This document shows, piece by piece, positions 1 to 12,640 of a stretch of DNA of 64,000 nucleotides. Made by a program: the position numbers and the translations under genes. The stretch covers positions 23,649,914-23,713,913 of the forward strand of contig CM034312.1 in the NCBI GenBank assembly GCA_019925795.1, in the 5' to 3' direction. How positions within the stretch are numbered: position 1 is the stretch's first letter; the number at the start of each line of letters is the position of its first letter. The stretch is from Dendrobium chrysotoxum (Eukaryota > Streptophyta > Magnoliopsida > Asparagales > Orchidaceae). The notes beneath the pieces were generated by a model, which was given only the letters and a program-made list of their open reading frames with translations, was not told the DNA's origin and did not search any database.

Positions 1-949
1 AAGTCATTTCAAATATAATTAATCTTAAACTATTTAAAATAATATTTTGGCACTCTATTAATTATTTATTTATTTTTATCTATCTAAATAATATGTCCCT
101 CTATAGTTAAGATTAGTAGCTAAGAGTTATCAAGGCCTAAGGGTTCAAAATTGTGTGTCAGTAATGGGCAAATTATATTAAACTCATGATTTACCAATAA
201 AGCATGCTTGGTTCATAGCATAAGCAAGCCTGCTTAAAAATATTATTAAGTTTCAAAAAATAGGCATATTGATTATAAATAAATAAAAATGCATTGCATT
301 AAGATCCTCATATGCTCCACATTGTCTAAATTTGTCTCCTTACATCATTCAGGTTTTAATGACACCAGTATTAAAAGTGTGCTTATATAAGTTTAGTGCC
401 ATTAATTCCCATGCAAAATATAAGATAATTCATAAGGCTTATTAACATCTCTTAGTGAAGGTTATATGTCCCATGATAGACATGTTCTAGGTTGGTGGAA
501 AAATAAACTTATATAATATATATGATCTTAAATTCTATGCCATAATTATGAGTTTAAGACAAATTAGGGTAAAACCTGGAAGAAGATTATCATACCCCAA
601 AATTTTATTTGAAAGAATTATTTTTTTATCTTTTAAAATTAATACCAGAGCTATCTATTTCTTTTATCAATATAAATACCAGTAAAAAATAAAACTATCG
701 ATCAAAACATCAATATATACACCTATATTCATTTCTCAAAAAATTATATAAATTATTCATGATCTATGCAATGATATCACAACTACTATGTACTAAGTAC
801 AAAGGAATAACTACAAAATTAAATGAAACAAAATAACAATAAACCTGGAGAATCCTAATCAATCTCACACACCTTATCCCTTGCCCTTATCCCGACTTAA
901 AATCATTTAACTATATATAATGAGCTAAAAAGCCCAGCAGGTAACCAAA
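1..949. other. AT-rich non-coding, LTR-like
   Basis: No open frame of note. A stretch near 840-950 contains the words 'agcccagcaggtaaccaaaa', which recur in altered form near 16290-16330 ('agcccagtaggttaccaaaa'). Both therefore probably derive from the same LTR family. That is inference from short matches. Nothing else is recognisable. Confidence 0.3.
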
Positions 950-3060
950 ACTCTATCACTGCTTTTAATGCAAGATAAAAGAATCAATATGTATGTTTTT
1001 GTTCTAGTCAATATAAATCATCACTTAATATGGGTAATAAAAATCTTTAAAAAATCAATAATAAAATTAATATGATTAGTGAAGTCAAAAGAAATCTATC
1101 AAATTATAAGACATACATTAAAGAGTATCATCACCCAATGAATCATATCAATATGCTATACTATATTGTAACAATATTAATGTCAGTATGATTTTAATTA
1201 CACTATCAATAAATTTAATGCACTGTCATATTAATATAATCATGAATGTAATAGCTTTAATGTGATATTTTTATCCTTCTACCCTAATTATTGTCCAGGT
1301 GGGTATCATTCTTAATCTATGCCCAACAGTCAATTAATTAGTATCGATCAACCCAATTATCGCCTAGTTGGGTATCAATCTTAATTAGGCTCAACTGTCA
1401 ACCAATTGGTATCGATTTTTATCTTTCATATTAACAACCAGCCTTCTATCTAGCCTCCGTTGCTTACATGCAAATGTTATATTTTTGTCAATATCATGTA
1501 TAAAATGCAGTAATTCAAAAAATATAAGAAAATCTATCAAATTAATCTACTATTCATTTACTTCAAAATATTATATCTTCTAATTTAGCTGATGAAAATG
1601 AATATATTCCTATCAAAATGCTTATATTGATGAGACATGTCACCAACTAAAAGTTATGCAATAAAAGTTTTACTAATACAAAATTATTATCATTTTTTTA
1701 TAATGGAAATATAAATTTGATCAAAAAATATAAAAAATATAAAATTATTGAAATTAAAAATAGGATAATGATTTCTTGCAATGAGACAAACAAATCTTAT
1801 AATATGATCGACTAACAAAAATAGCTCTATAACCTCCAAATTCTAGATCTTATTTTCTCTCTCCTCACTTTTCTTCTCAAATTTCTCAAACAATTCTTTG
1901 TTAGCCGAAAATGAACATGAACAGGCAAAAGGGATATCAAAATATTTTAATGATTCTTTTAGTGACTTAGGGTATTTAGATTAAAATAATAATAATATAA
2001 TTTTTACTCTATCACTATTTTCAATGCAAGGCAAAAGAATCAATATGTATATTTCTATTCTAGTCAATATCAATCATCACTTAATATGAGCAATAAAAGT
2101 CTAAAAAAATAATTAAAAAATTAATATGATCAATGAAGTCAAAAGAAATCTATCAAATAATAAGACATTTAGTAAAGAGTAATATCACCCACTGAATCAT
2201 ATCAGTATTTTATGTTTTATTGTATCAATATTAATGCTAGTATGATTTCAATTATACTATCAACAGTCTATTCAACATACTATCATGTAAATATAATCAT
2301 GAATGTAATAGATTTAATGTGTTTTTTTGGTCATTTCATCCCAATTATTGCTTATTTGGGTGTCAATCTTAATCTAAGATCAACTATCAATTAATTGGTA
2401 TCGATCAACCCCAATTGTTATCCAATTGGGTATTAGTCTTAAGTAGGCCCAACTATCTATCAATTGATATCAATTTTTATCTTTAATATTAATAATCAGC
2501 CTTCTATCTAGCCTATCTTGCTTACATGAAAATGTTATATTTTTATTAATGTCATGTGCGAGATGCTGTAATTCAAAAAATATAGAAAAATTTATCAAAT
2601 TCATCTACTATACATTTACTTCAAAAAATCATTTTTTTTAAATTTAAACGGTGAAAATGTAATATATTTCTATCAAAATGCTCACATTGATGAGAACTAT
2701 CATATACTAAAATTTATGCAGTAAAAGTTTTATCAATACAAAATTATCCTCATTTTTTGGTAACGAAAATAAAAATTTAATCGAAAAAAAAATAAAAAAA
2801 TACAAAATTATCGAAATCATAAAGATGATAATGGTTCCTTATAACAAGACAAATAAATCTCCCAACAGGACTGGCTGACAAAAATCGCTTATGGCATCTA
2901 AATCCTAGATCTTATTTTCTCTCTCCTCACTTTTCTTCTCAAATTTCCCAAACAATTCTCTGGTAGCCAAAAATGAATAGGGGAAAGGGATTTTAAAATG
3001 TTTTAATGATTCTATTAGTGACTTAAGATATTTAAATTAAAATAATAATATAATTATCTA
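950..3060. repeat. Tandem duplication of a ~1.05-kb unit (two copies)
   Basis: Copy A runs about 950-2005 and copy B about 2006-3060, head to tail. Anchors keep an offset of 1056 to 1062 bp: 'actctatcac' at 950 and 2006, 'caatatgtat' at 985 and 2041, 'gccttctatc' at 1441 and 2499, and 'gatcttattttctctctcc' at 1846 and 2908. The copies differ by many substitutions and small indels, so the duplication is not recent. The unit contains inner repeats of the form 'ttgggtatca' with 'aattggtatc'. There is no coding capacity. It is probably part of a decayed LTR; the family is not identified. Confidence 0.85.
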
Positions 3061-6000
3061 TTTTAATTAATTTTTAATATATAATTCATATAAATTCTTT
3101 TAGAACTTAAAAAATTACAGAAAAATATCTATAAAATAGCCCATTTTATTTAAAAAAATTTGATAAAATTTGTTTGCAAAACGAACACCTAACAGTCCCA
3201 AAACCCTCACTTGTACCGACATGTGTTAATTTCTTAAGGATTTGCATCAGTGCCCAATTATAGAAAAATTATTATAATTAAAATAAAAAAATATCTATCT
3301 TATGGCAATGATGATTTTCAGATTTGACTTATAATGACTTTTAAAAAAATTATTTGACTCGATTAAAATACGAGTTATTATAAGGACTACCTTAGGTCTA
3401 GCTAAGGCCAATCTTTTAGGAAGAGAATTAAGTGTTATTTGGAGTTGAATGATCAAAGTTATGCTCATATGGTTTTCTCTAAGTTTTATAAAATCCTGTA
3501 GTCATTCTAAGGTCATATCCTAATCAACATAAGCTAAAGGAAGAGGTAGGATATCTTGATTTTATGCTAGGGTTCACCTATGGAATGAACTGAGGAATGA
3601 AATTTAATCTTGAAATTGATAAGAAGTAATACTTTAAACATTTAAGAGTAGACTAAAAATCTAAGGGTATTAGCTTATTCAAGTTCAATTTGTTGAGATA
3701 GGTAATAGTCAAACCAAACTCAAGTTGAAGGATAATTTGAACTAGTAAAACTTGAGCATAAAAATATATGTAATGTTGAAATTTTTAGTGCTAATAGAAG
3801 GCTTTCACCAAAATAAAATCAAATCTCTTAGAATTAAATAACCATTTAGAAGACCTTAATATTAAGAAAAAAATTTAGGATATATATTCCATCTTCTTTT
3901 CATCAATTCATGTGCTCATGGAAATATATCACAATCACCTCTTATAACTCACCTTAATTGGGCAAGTTGCTCCAATGAAATCTTCCAAAGTTTTTAGTCA
4001 ATATTAAGGCAAACAATTTTTTACAATTCCACTATATTTGATTTCCTTCTCCAACTTAAATGGTTTGTTGACATTCCTTAGTTTATTTCCATTTCAGGGT
4101 CTGCACTTCCTTTCTTAATATAATTTTTCCTTTCTATTTGTTGTCTCTATTTCATATTATGTGTGTTATGGTGAATTGATTTCTCTTTTTTCCCCTTAAT
4201 AATGTGTTTTCTATTTTAAGAATTCTCACAAGAAAGTGAGTCCAATAATTATTTTCTAAGACCTCGCTAATTAATTTAGTCATCACTAGAGTTTCACCAT
4301 ACATTTGTCTTGGTTACACAATCTTATCAAGGTTTGATTCATTTTTTGAGTATTACTACCTAGGCATGAATTAGCATGATTGACCATACCCAGTAGAGTC
4401 CTTCATCCTATATATATATAGCCAAGCGCATGTTTAGTTTTCTAATAATACTAGAAACTAAATTAAAAAAATAGATTAATTTTAATAAATGAAGATTTCT
4501 CAGTTATTGGTCAACAAGGATATAAAATCTTACTCATTTTCCTAATAAGGAGAATATTAGGAGCGACTACACTAAGAATGTCACTAAAAGAGCTAAGTTA
4601 CAGCTAGGTCTCAGGATGAGTCATTAAGAAGAAAATTTTGGCCAAATAACAATAAGAATAAGCCATCTCAATAGTAAGCTCTAGGTGTGCTCATGGTATT
4701 AGGTGCAAATAATGTGCTAAGAGGTTTAGGTTATCCATAAGGAGTAGCTTATAAAATGGCTATATAGAAGAAGGCATTGAGCCACATCCAAAGGTAAAAT
4801 TATGCGACATCAAAATAGTAATTCTTCTGGATCAAACTTTAGTGGTGAGAGGAGAAGGTAGAAGCCTTGATCCATGCCAAGATACCTTGTTATTAATATA
4901 TTTTAAGAATAGTGAAAGTTATAGATTTTAAAGCTAGTGAAGATACAACCTATAGGTTTTAAAGTTGACTATAGCTTGCTTAAGATTAAACTGTCAATTC
5001 CATGGTAGTGTAAAATAGCTAAGTATATTAATTTTAAAGCTAGCTAAGGTACAATATATGGTTTTTAAGGTTGATCATAACATATGTAAGACAAGCCTAT
5101 GATTTCAAGGTAGTATAAGGATATATAAGCCTATGGATTTTAAGAATATAACAAACTCATAATTATTGACCTTTATCTTGAACATATGAACTTTGTTTAG
5201 TCTATAATACTACCATAGCTAAGCTTGGTCATATTTTACCCCTCATTATCTCCTCTCATTTTGGTAGTGCTCAACTTTTGCCTTAGTAAAACATTCACCT
5301 TTTCATCTACCCTAACCCTATTTCCTTCTTTGAAAGTATTTTTTTTTATCTTCACTTTTTAAATATAGTTTTACTTTTCTATGCGAAGCCAAATTTCTTT
5401 ATTAAACTTATTATACATCTACTTCAACTGAACCTCAACAATAAATGGTCTAAAAAAATTTGTAATAACACAATCAATTTTAAAAGCCATACATAGAATT
5501 AACATGTCATATAGCATGATTGATAAAGTGTCATCCTATGTTTGAAAAAAGAGAGCAAAACTTGGACCAAATAAATGAGTCAACATAAGAGCATACATGG
5601 AGCAATCACAAATATAGTAAGATCTACAAGAGAAGATCCCATTATAATTGTTTGTGTTAGATACCATTATAAGTAGGTGTTTAGTATCAAGAAGCCCCAA
5701 ATTATAAGTTCTAGATGTAATGCAATATAATAACCTCAATGGAAGATTTTAAGAATCAAACTTCGTAATTAGAGAGAACTCATAATGAGGGGAGGGGGTG
5801 TTGGGAGGGAATTGGTTACATTACATGGGTTGTGAGACGTATTACCCATAGTGATGACATTTGTAAAAGAAAGTTGGATCTAATTTAGAAATTTTAGGAA
5901 TCAAAACAAACCTACTCCAACTTAAAGAGGCTAATGATGCCATAAAAGCACCAATGGAGGGAAGACACCATCACACAAAGGCATTAATGTTAATAAAAGA

Positions 6001-7600
6001 GATTTAAGCTTTTGAGTTATAGGTGTGAACGATTAAGCATGGATATAGATTGAGTTAGGTAGCTACTTTCTTAAGAAATCAAGTGTAAATGGATCTTGAG
6101 TTGATAGCCATTAATCTTGAAAATTAAAACTAAATATTATACAAGATAATTGAGAGAATTTAGACAATACTTTTAATAATCTCCTACTTAGAGTTTGAAT
6201 TTTTTATGTACTTAATAATTATGTCGGAACAAGTCTCTACATGGCACCTTCTTTCATTAATCATTGACTGAAAAAATAATCTTATATAACATCTGTGATC
6301 TTAAAATCTATGATGTAATTATGAGTCTAAGGTAGGTGCTGCCATAGTCCAATCTAGGAAACTCCCTTGAGTTATCATCAATTTGTAAGCCCTTAATCAA
6401 TACCTTGAGATCTTAGGACCATTTTCATGGATCCTGATAAATTGTTTCTAATGATATTGTAAGTTCAATATAGGCATCTCTTCCATAGGCTATAGAGTTA
6501 TATAACCACAAAATCGTTTGTTTACACTTAAGTTCCACATAAAATCATTTCAAATTTGATTTTATGCTCTAAACCTAACCTTAATCATGATCCTTCTTAA
6601 GGCTTTGTCCCCATCATCCTTAATATTTTAGGCATACTTTTATAGGTTAGTTTTATGCAAGCATAAAGATCATTCTTTAATCAGGATTATTCTTGGATAT
6701 CATATTTAATATGTAATTAATCATAGGAACTTACCCTTATGGAAAACCTCAAATTCATATTAAAATACCCTTGGTTAGTTTCACTAGCTATTTAAGGGAA
6801 ATGTCTCTAACAGATACACCTAATTTGTCTTTAAGGGTAGTACATAAACCTTTTTCTCATGCAATTCTTTTATAGCCAACATATATTTTGCATGACATTG
6901 TCCAATTAGTCCCCTTCTTCCTCAAATGAGAGGATTTCACTATGAGGACACTCAGACAATAATAACTCCATTGCTATTATTCTCCATCTTGAACTAGGCA
7001 TTAGTCTCCTAAGAGATGGTCAAACTACCCCTATAGAAAGTTCTCTCTGTAAGCATTGCATTCACAGTTTCTAATCACGATAGGTTTGTGTGGTTCCCTT
7101 AGTACATGTGATAAAGTTTTAAGTTTTGTGATTTCAGATAATGTCCACAAATCTCCATTTCATGTGTTAGGGTGAATGGTTTCTCTAAGAGGGTGAATAT
7201 TTTGATATTAAAATTATGACTTATCATTGTCATTATTTTTTGTGGCCCCAAGTTGATCCACATATATTCTTACAAAAGTTATTATCAATTTGTCTATTAG
7301 AACTTTAATATCCCAAATATGTTAGATTAATGACATTAAAATCCATAAGATAGTATATTTTAGTCACTAAGAAGATGCTTTTCTAGGGTGGCTACCATTA
7401 GACCACCATCATGCCATTATCATTATCCTCTAGCAAGTTGCCTAAACCAATCTTCACTTAAGCAAGTCAATCAAGATAACATAGACGTTAGATCATCTAG
7501 TCTCATTTTCGATCGAGAGACAATATTTTATTCTAGTCATATAAGATCATGAAGTATTATCATTTCATGTTGATTTATTTAACTTATAGTGCACAAGCCT
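3061..7600. other. Intergenic, no gene seen
   Basis: AT-rich DNA with frequent stops in all frames and no long open frame. A weak local repetition is visible at about 4922-4980 and 5027-5085: 'attttaaagctagtgaagat' resembles 'attttaaagctagctaaggt', offset about 105 bp. It looks like old repeat DNA, but no domain or terminal structure can be named. Confidence 0.5.
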
Positions 7601-7871
7601 TATTAGAATAGTATTTCAACATGAGACCAATTGTGCTGTTTATTTATTTATTTATTTTTTCAAGTTTGTTAGAATAGTAAGTTTGAAACTTTCATTACAC
7701 CAAGTACTCAATTTTTTTTATTGGCAAGCTTTTGAAAGGGTTAGGTCAAGTTTGAAAAGATCATTGAATTTCATAAGGTTCTACTATTTTATAAGGTCAA
7801 TATCAAAGTTAATTAAGCAATTTAACAAATTTTTTTAAAAAAAATCTCTCATTGCCTTTGTAGCATGCTTA

Positions 7872-7984
7872 GGCTTTATTTCAGATGACTTTCTTACTAC
7901 TTTATAAAGCAGTTTTTTAATATAATTAAAAAAAAAAAAAAAACAAGGAAGAAGCAGTGGCCAAAAACTGTCTCAAATAAAGCC
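7872..7984. mobile_element. Tourist-like MITE 1 with TTA duplication
   Basis: A 113-bp element starts GGCTTTATTTCAG and ends with CTCAAATAAAGCC, an imperfect terminal inverted repeat. It is flanked by TTA at 7869-7871 and at 7985-7987. Small size, GGC termini and a 3-bp TTA target duplication are the hallmarks of PIF/Harbinger (Tourist) MITEs. It has no coding capacity. Confidence 0.75.
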
Positions 7985-7987
7985 TTA

Positions 7988-8088
7988 GGCTTCGTTTGGA
8001 ACCACTTTTTTTTTTCTTTATAAAGCTGCATTTTAATAGAAAAATCTCTTTAAAGCAGAGAAAAAGTAGTGATCTAAAGCTGTCCCAA
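7988..8088. mobile_element. Tourist-like MITE 2, truncated at its right end
   Basis: Starts GGCTTCGTTTGGAAC directly after the shared TTA that ends MITE 1. It reaches 'agctgtcccaa' and then runs into the start of MITE 3 before its own terminal GCC, so the last few bases are missing or overlapped. It belongs to the same family as MITE 1 and MITE 3. Confidence 0.6.
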
Positions 8089-8207
8089 GGCTTCGTTTGG
8101 GACAGCTTTCTTACTATTTCTTAAATCAACTTTTTAGTACAAAAATTAAATTTTTGTACTAAAATTTTACTTTGAGAAGCAATAAAAAAGCTGTCCCAAA
8201 CGAAACA
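8089..8207. mobile_element. Tourist-like MITE 3 with central perfect palindrome
   Basis: Starts GGCTTCGTTTGGGACAGC and ends GCTGTCCCAAACGAAAC, a long near-perfect terminal inverted repeat. Its core, 8132-8164, is a perfect palindrome with 16-bp arms around one base. The single strand would fold into a long hairpin. Confidence 0.75.
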
Positions 8208-8459
8208 ATCAGCCGAATTTTCCATACCTTGTTTAGATAACAAAAATTTCCCTTACAATATGAATACTTTATAGTAGTGGAGTGTGGTTATTTTAACTCT
8301 CTAGTAATCAGACTTGTTCATTCAAAGTTGCAGTGTGCTGGCAACGCTTCACTTGATAGAATAGTCTCAGAGACTATTCATATATAACTGATACAAATAA
8401 TTACAAATACATAATATATTGAAATACTTTTAATTTTTTATTTATTATATTTTAAGTTA

Positions 8460-8705
8460 GGATCTTTTCGGGACGGTTTTGCTTTTCAAATTACAGCTAT
8501 ATTTTCGTTTGACTACTATTTTCTTGTTATTTTTTCCTTATTTTTTAAAAATTTCTGTGATGAAAAGTTAATATTTACAACAGTTATTTAATTTTTTAAA
8601 ATAATTATATTTATAATATTCATAGTAATTTTTTAAAAAAATATTTTCCCCACAATAACTTCACAAACTTTTTTATAAAAACACTTTAGCCGTCTTAAAG
8701 AGGCC
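8460..8705. mobile_element. Possible larger MITE with related ends
   Basis: Left end GGATCTTTTCGGGACGG. Right end CCGTCTTAAAGAGGCC, whose complement GGCCTCTTTAAGACGG resembles the left end. A clear target duplication is not visible (TTA on the left, ATT on the right). The interior is AT-rich and non-coding. It may be a diverged relative of the neighbouring Tourist-like elements. Confidence 0.4.
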
Positions 8706-8904
8706 ATTAATATTAAAATTTTTGATAAAAAAACAATCATACTCTTTAGAAATTTATATTCAAGTGAGAATAAATAACTAATTAAATAAATATTTTTATT
8801 GGAAGGAGATCTCTAAGTAACGGCGGAGATAATTCGGTCTGGAGGATTAATTATATGAACGGCCAAGATTGGCAGTTGACATATATGCATGTGCTAGGAA
8901 AAAA

Positions 8905-8907
<3 letters not shown>

Positions 8908-8942
<35 letters not shown>
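8908..8942. repeat. (TA)n microsatellite
   Basis: An uninterrupted run of TA dinucleotides. The DNA on either side (8706-9190) is AT-rich and shows no gene. Confidence 0.95.
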
Positions 8943-8948
<6 letters not shown>

Positions 8949-9196
8949 AGAATATCAAATCTCACTAATAAGAAGTATTATATTTCTTTAAGTCAAATAA
9001 ATTAAAAAATGCCTCTAATAATTTAATGAAACACAAAAAATAAAAAAATTAAGTAAATAAAAAATCAAGAAGTCTTAAATCTCCAAAAGTCGTATGAGAA
9101 TCTCTCTTTTTGGAGTAATCTCTATGTGAGTGTAAGCAGACACTATAAAAATAAAATAAAATAAAAAAATAAAAAATAGACACTATGCATAAATCT

Positions 9197-9229
9197 TCTC
9201 TCTCTCTCTCTCTCCTCTCTCTCTCTTCT
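9197..9229. repeat. (TC)n microsatellite
   Basis: Short TC-dinucleotide tract with a CC interruption. Confidence 0.9.
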
Positions 9230-10714
9230 TTTATTTACAAAGTTAAGAGGTGGTGAACTTTTGAAAAAAAAAGTTATTCAAATTTATATTTGGGCTATTA
9301 AAAATTTATAATAAAATTTTGTATTGAAAAACATAATTCAAATTAATTTATATTTATCTCTAAATCCATCATTTTTTAATTGCATATTTATCCTAAGATT
9401 AAAAGATCCTATGTCGTGATTTCATAGGGATATTTAACTTTATGCCCCTTATAATGCATATATTTAGATAAATATGTGATAGGAAATACTTGAAGATCTC
9501 AAGTAATTCCTACCAATATTTAAAAATCATAGCAAAATAAAATTGATCCTCTATTCGAGAGGAGGATTGATCTCTCCCAAATTCTCTAGACGCCGTTAGA
9601 GCCCAAAGGAAACCTAACCCTCAGAAATATCAAATTTCAGCCAAATTCAAGATACCCTAACCCTAGGAAAACAAACTATTTAATGCATACAAATCAAAAG
9701 GAAATCCCTAAACAGTCCCTACATTCAAATTTCCCTCTCAAATCCCTCAAAAATCCTTCCAAAAAGGCTCCCTTGAACCCTGCGGACTGATCGGCGCGTG
9801 CAGAAAGGGGGAACTTCCCCGCCTGTTTCGTGTAAGCCGGTCTCGTCAGACCGGCTGGACCGGTCTAACAATATGCTCTTTATATTTAATTTGGAGAAAT
9901 ATCCCTTTAGATATTTGACTTTATGTTCCTTAAAATTTTTTTGATAGAAAGCAATAAAAAAACGATCACAAATGTAGTCTAAATTAGAAACTTATGTTCA
10001 AAATCAAACTTCAAACAAGTGTAAAAAAGATTATACAAATAATATGAGATTTGAACTAACATTCAAACATAATTCAATCCCCTTATTTTGAGTTAAAATA
10101 TTGTTTGAACTGAACTTAGTTCAAACATCTTTTTTTAAGCTTATTTTGGGTTAAAACATTGTGCCTAAGTTAGGAACTTCTTTTTAAGCACCTCTCTACC
10201 TCAATCTAATCCTAACCATATATAGCTCTTAAACCTCATCCACAAATGATGCAAACAGTAGTGAACCCAATACCCTCACCGCAGGTCACATCGCCATTCC
10301 TTCCTCAATTTATTGATGCCAAATGTCAAGAACATTATCGCAATGAGCCGGCTCAGGCTCGGCTTGATAAATAATTTGTATATCGAGCTCAATGAGCTAA
10401 TAAGCCAAATTCAAGCCCAAAACAGATTAATTAATCAAAATTAAGCTCAAATCAGAGGTAACTCGAGCTAGACTAGACTACTTTACTGCCTAATTCGGCT
10501 CACTAGTAACAACTACACCCTCTGGTGTTCCCAGATTCTCCAACTTATTCAAAGCCAACTGTCTTGACAACTTCCTGGATTGCTGAGCTATCTGCCCAGC
10601 CAAAAAGTCACTTACTGCACCGATTTACCCATCCCAAAGCAAAACTACACTCTGTAAAATTTTATTTATCAAAATCTAACAGCTGTATTGTCCTCCACCA
10701 TCAGCAGACAAATT
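9230..10714. other. Non-coding, includes a probable retroelement fragment
   Basis: No gene seen. At 9540-9880 the composition changes to a more balanced base content with 'ccctaaccctagg' and a palindromic cluster of GACCGG/CCGGTC words (about 9835-9870). This looks like a piece of a retroelement, but the family cannot be assigned. The remainder is AT-rich. The open frame starting at 10525 lies partly in the duplicated segment and has no recognisable domain. Confidence 0.4.
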
Positions 10715-11190
10715 CAAAACATGAGAGAAATTGTGCAGTTTATTACTTTTTTTTTTCCAAATTTGTTGGAGCAGTAAGCCTGAAAGTTGTATTACGCCAA
10801 GTACTTCTCAATTTATTAGCCTGGCAAGATTTTGGAAGGATTTGGACGAGTTTGTTTATATTATGGAATTCCATAAGGTTCTTTTGAATAATATAATACT
10901 TTATAGCGTTGTATCAGAGTTAATTAAGCAATTTTGCTATGTCTGATTCCCAAAATACAAAAGAAAAAAAAAATCTCACATTACCTTTGTAGCATGGTAA
11001 GTCAAATGCAAGTACTTGCGTTAGAAACAAATAGCCCAGTTTTCCATGACTAGTTTTGACAAGGAAATTCTTCCTTATGGTGTCAATACTTTATAGGAGG
11101 GTGGTCATTTTAAGTCTCTTGTAATCAGACAGGTTCATTCAACATTGCTCAGAGCTGGCAACGCTTCACTTGGTTGGAGAGTTCGAGAGA
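10715..11190. repeat. Second copy of the 7600-8362 duplicate, without MITEs
   Basis: Aligns with both sides of the MITE cluster in the other copy and lacks the Tourist-like insertions. It is therefore the approximate 'empty site' for that insertion. Similarity ends near 'gcttcacttg' followed by 'gagagaata'. Confidence 0.85.
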
Positions 11191-11269
11191 ATATTGGATA
11201 TTTGTAGACGTGGAAGAACATGAAATTAGAGAGAGCTTCGAAATCATATTGCCAATTCCGATTACCACC

Positions 11270-11990
11270 ATCGGAATGGCAACATTCAATCACCACCACC
11301 CAATCGCCACGTTTGGACTACCACAGTCCAACCACAGATGTCGAACCACCGACATCTGATAACCACCATTCAAGCACCAAAGTTTGACCACCACAGTCAG
11401 ACCATCGACGTGCAACCATCACCATCGGATCTCCGCTCTCTAACCACTATTACAAAACTAAGATCCTCCTACCACTATCGTCATACTATGGTCCTCCGAC
11501 CACCATTGTCTAATTATGATCCCCCAACCACCATCATCTAACTATGATCCCCCAACCACCATCATCTGACTACAAATCTTCTCATCATAGTTGCCTGACT
11601 ACAGTTATACAACTACCATCTCCTTATCACAACCCTCCAACCATCATCTCCTGACTACTATCATTTGACCATCATCGCCCAACTACGGTCCTCCAACCAA
11701 CATGACCCAACAATGGTCCTTTGGCAACCATCGCCCGACTACAATAATTTGACCAACATTACCTGCATATGGTTCATTAACCACCATTTTCTGACTATGG
11801 TCCTTAGATCACCATCGTCTAACTACTTCTCTCACCCACTAAGGCACAACTATAGTCTTCTGACCGTACTCCCCCAACTATAGTTCTCCAACCATTGTTA
11901 GATGACTACAATCCATATACAATTGTTTCCCAACTATGATCCCTCAAACATTGTTGTCTAACTACAGTCCCTTGACCATCGTCTCCTAAT
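11270..11990 (+). repeat. Degenerate 28-bp minisatellite (CCACCATCG type)
   Basis: Units such as 'gtcctccgaccaccattgtc' followed by 'taattatg' repeat with a clear 28-bp period between about 11460 and 11580; for example, the CCCCCAACC word occurs at 11521 and 11549. Flanking units are more diverged but keep the alternation of 'ccaccatc', 'ctgactac' and 'ggtcctcc'. Short open frames here are by-products of the repeat. Similar CCACC-rich tracts occur at 12640-12860, 13690-14300 and 26630-26840. Confidence 0.8.
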
Positions 11991-11999
11991 GATTATTAT

Positions 12000-12640
12000 G
12001 TTAGTTTATGTGGAATCTAATTGTGTTGACTAATCGAGTTGTACTGTTGTCACGGACCTTAACTTAGTTTGTCGTGCCCGCTGAGAGGGTGCCATGGGAG
12101 GGGGGGGGTGTCCTCCCCCTGCTTGGGTACGAGTGCTTTGCACCTTGAAATTTTTTTTTTCATACAATGCCCCATCGTTGTTTACCTGAGCCCCCGGTGC
12201 TGCATTGTTTGATAGACAATTTTCTACAAAATCAATAGAGAGCAGAGTGCTGCAACGTTGTACATTCGATGCTATAGGGCCGTTAGACAGACCAAATGAC
12301 AGAGGTGAGAATGTTGTTGGGCTCCAAACTGGAGCCACAATGCTTCGGGGCTGGTTGGACAGTTTCTATTTCTTTTTTGTCTTAAGGGTGGCGTCCTTGG
12401 TGATTGTATTTTAACTCTTTATTTGTTCTAAGTGTATAAGGGTGTAAGAATGAAGGGAAGCAAGGAAAGAGCGAGAGAGAAGAGAAGCCTGTACAAATTT
12501 CTCCAAATTTTTATAGTGGATTTCTTGGTGTAGTGTGGCTCCATAATTTTTTCCAGGTTTCAAGTTTTCCACGTTAAATCCAGGTGTCCTTTATTTTCCG
12601 CAGCTTTTACTTTCTTATTTGTTTCATTGTGTGGCTTCCT
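12000..12640 (+). mobile_element. LTR fragment, probably Ty1/copia, inside the minisatellite
   Basis: The 28-bp minisatellite is interrupted here and resumes at about 12640. The inserted DNA is different in composition. It has a G-run and C-run near 12093-12120, a GA-rich tract (12440-12485), and then 'tttccacgttaaatccaggt', which resembles the U5 end of plant copia LTRs. I could not define both ends or a target duplication. The minus-strand open frame at 12030-12338 lies wholly within it and is not regarded as a gene. Confidence 0.45.

Larger units (their letters stand above)
7600..8362. repeat. Diverged duplicate of 10715-11190, interrupted by MITEs
   Basis: The sequence around 7610-7855 aligns with 10720-10990: 'gtttgttagaatagtaag' matches 'atttgttggagcagtaag', and 'gttaattaagcaattt' and 'cctttgtagcatg' are shared. 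Similarity resumes at about 8213-8360 and matches 11040-11190, including 'gctggcaacgcttcacttg'. The extra ~340 bp in this copy is a MITE cluster. Both copies are on the same strand, about 3.1 kb apart. Confidence 0.85.

Noticed and set aside
10525..10887. 120-codon plus-strand frame
   Set aside because: The second half falls in a duplicated non-coding segment whose other copy (7600-8362) does not keep the frame. No motif.
11174..11883. His/Asn/Thr-rich short frames
   Set aside because: Generated by the 28-bp minisatellite. Frames change between units, so no protein is conserved.
12030..12338. 102-codon minus-strand frame with GGGHPPPP
   Set aside because: It lies within an LTR-like insertion and shows no known domain. 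It would run against the LTR's apparent orientation.
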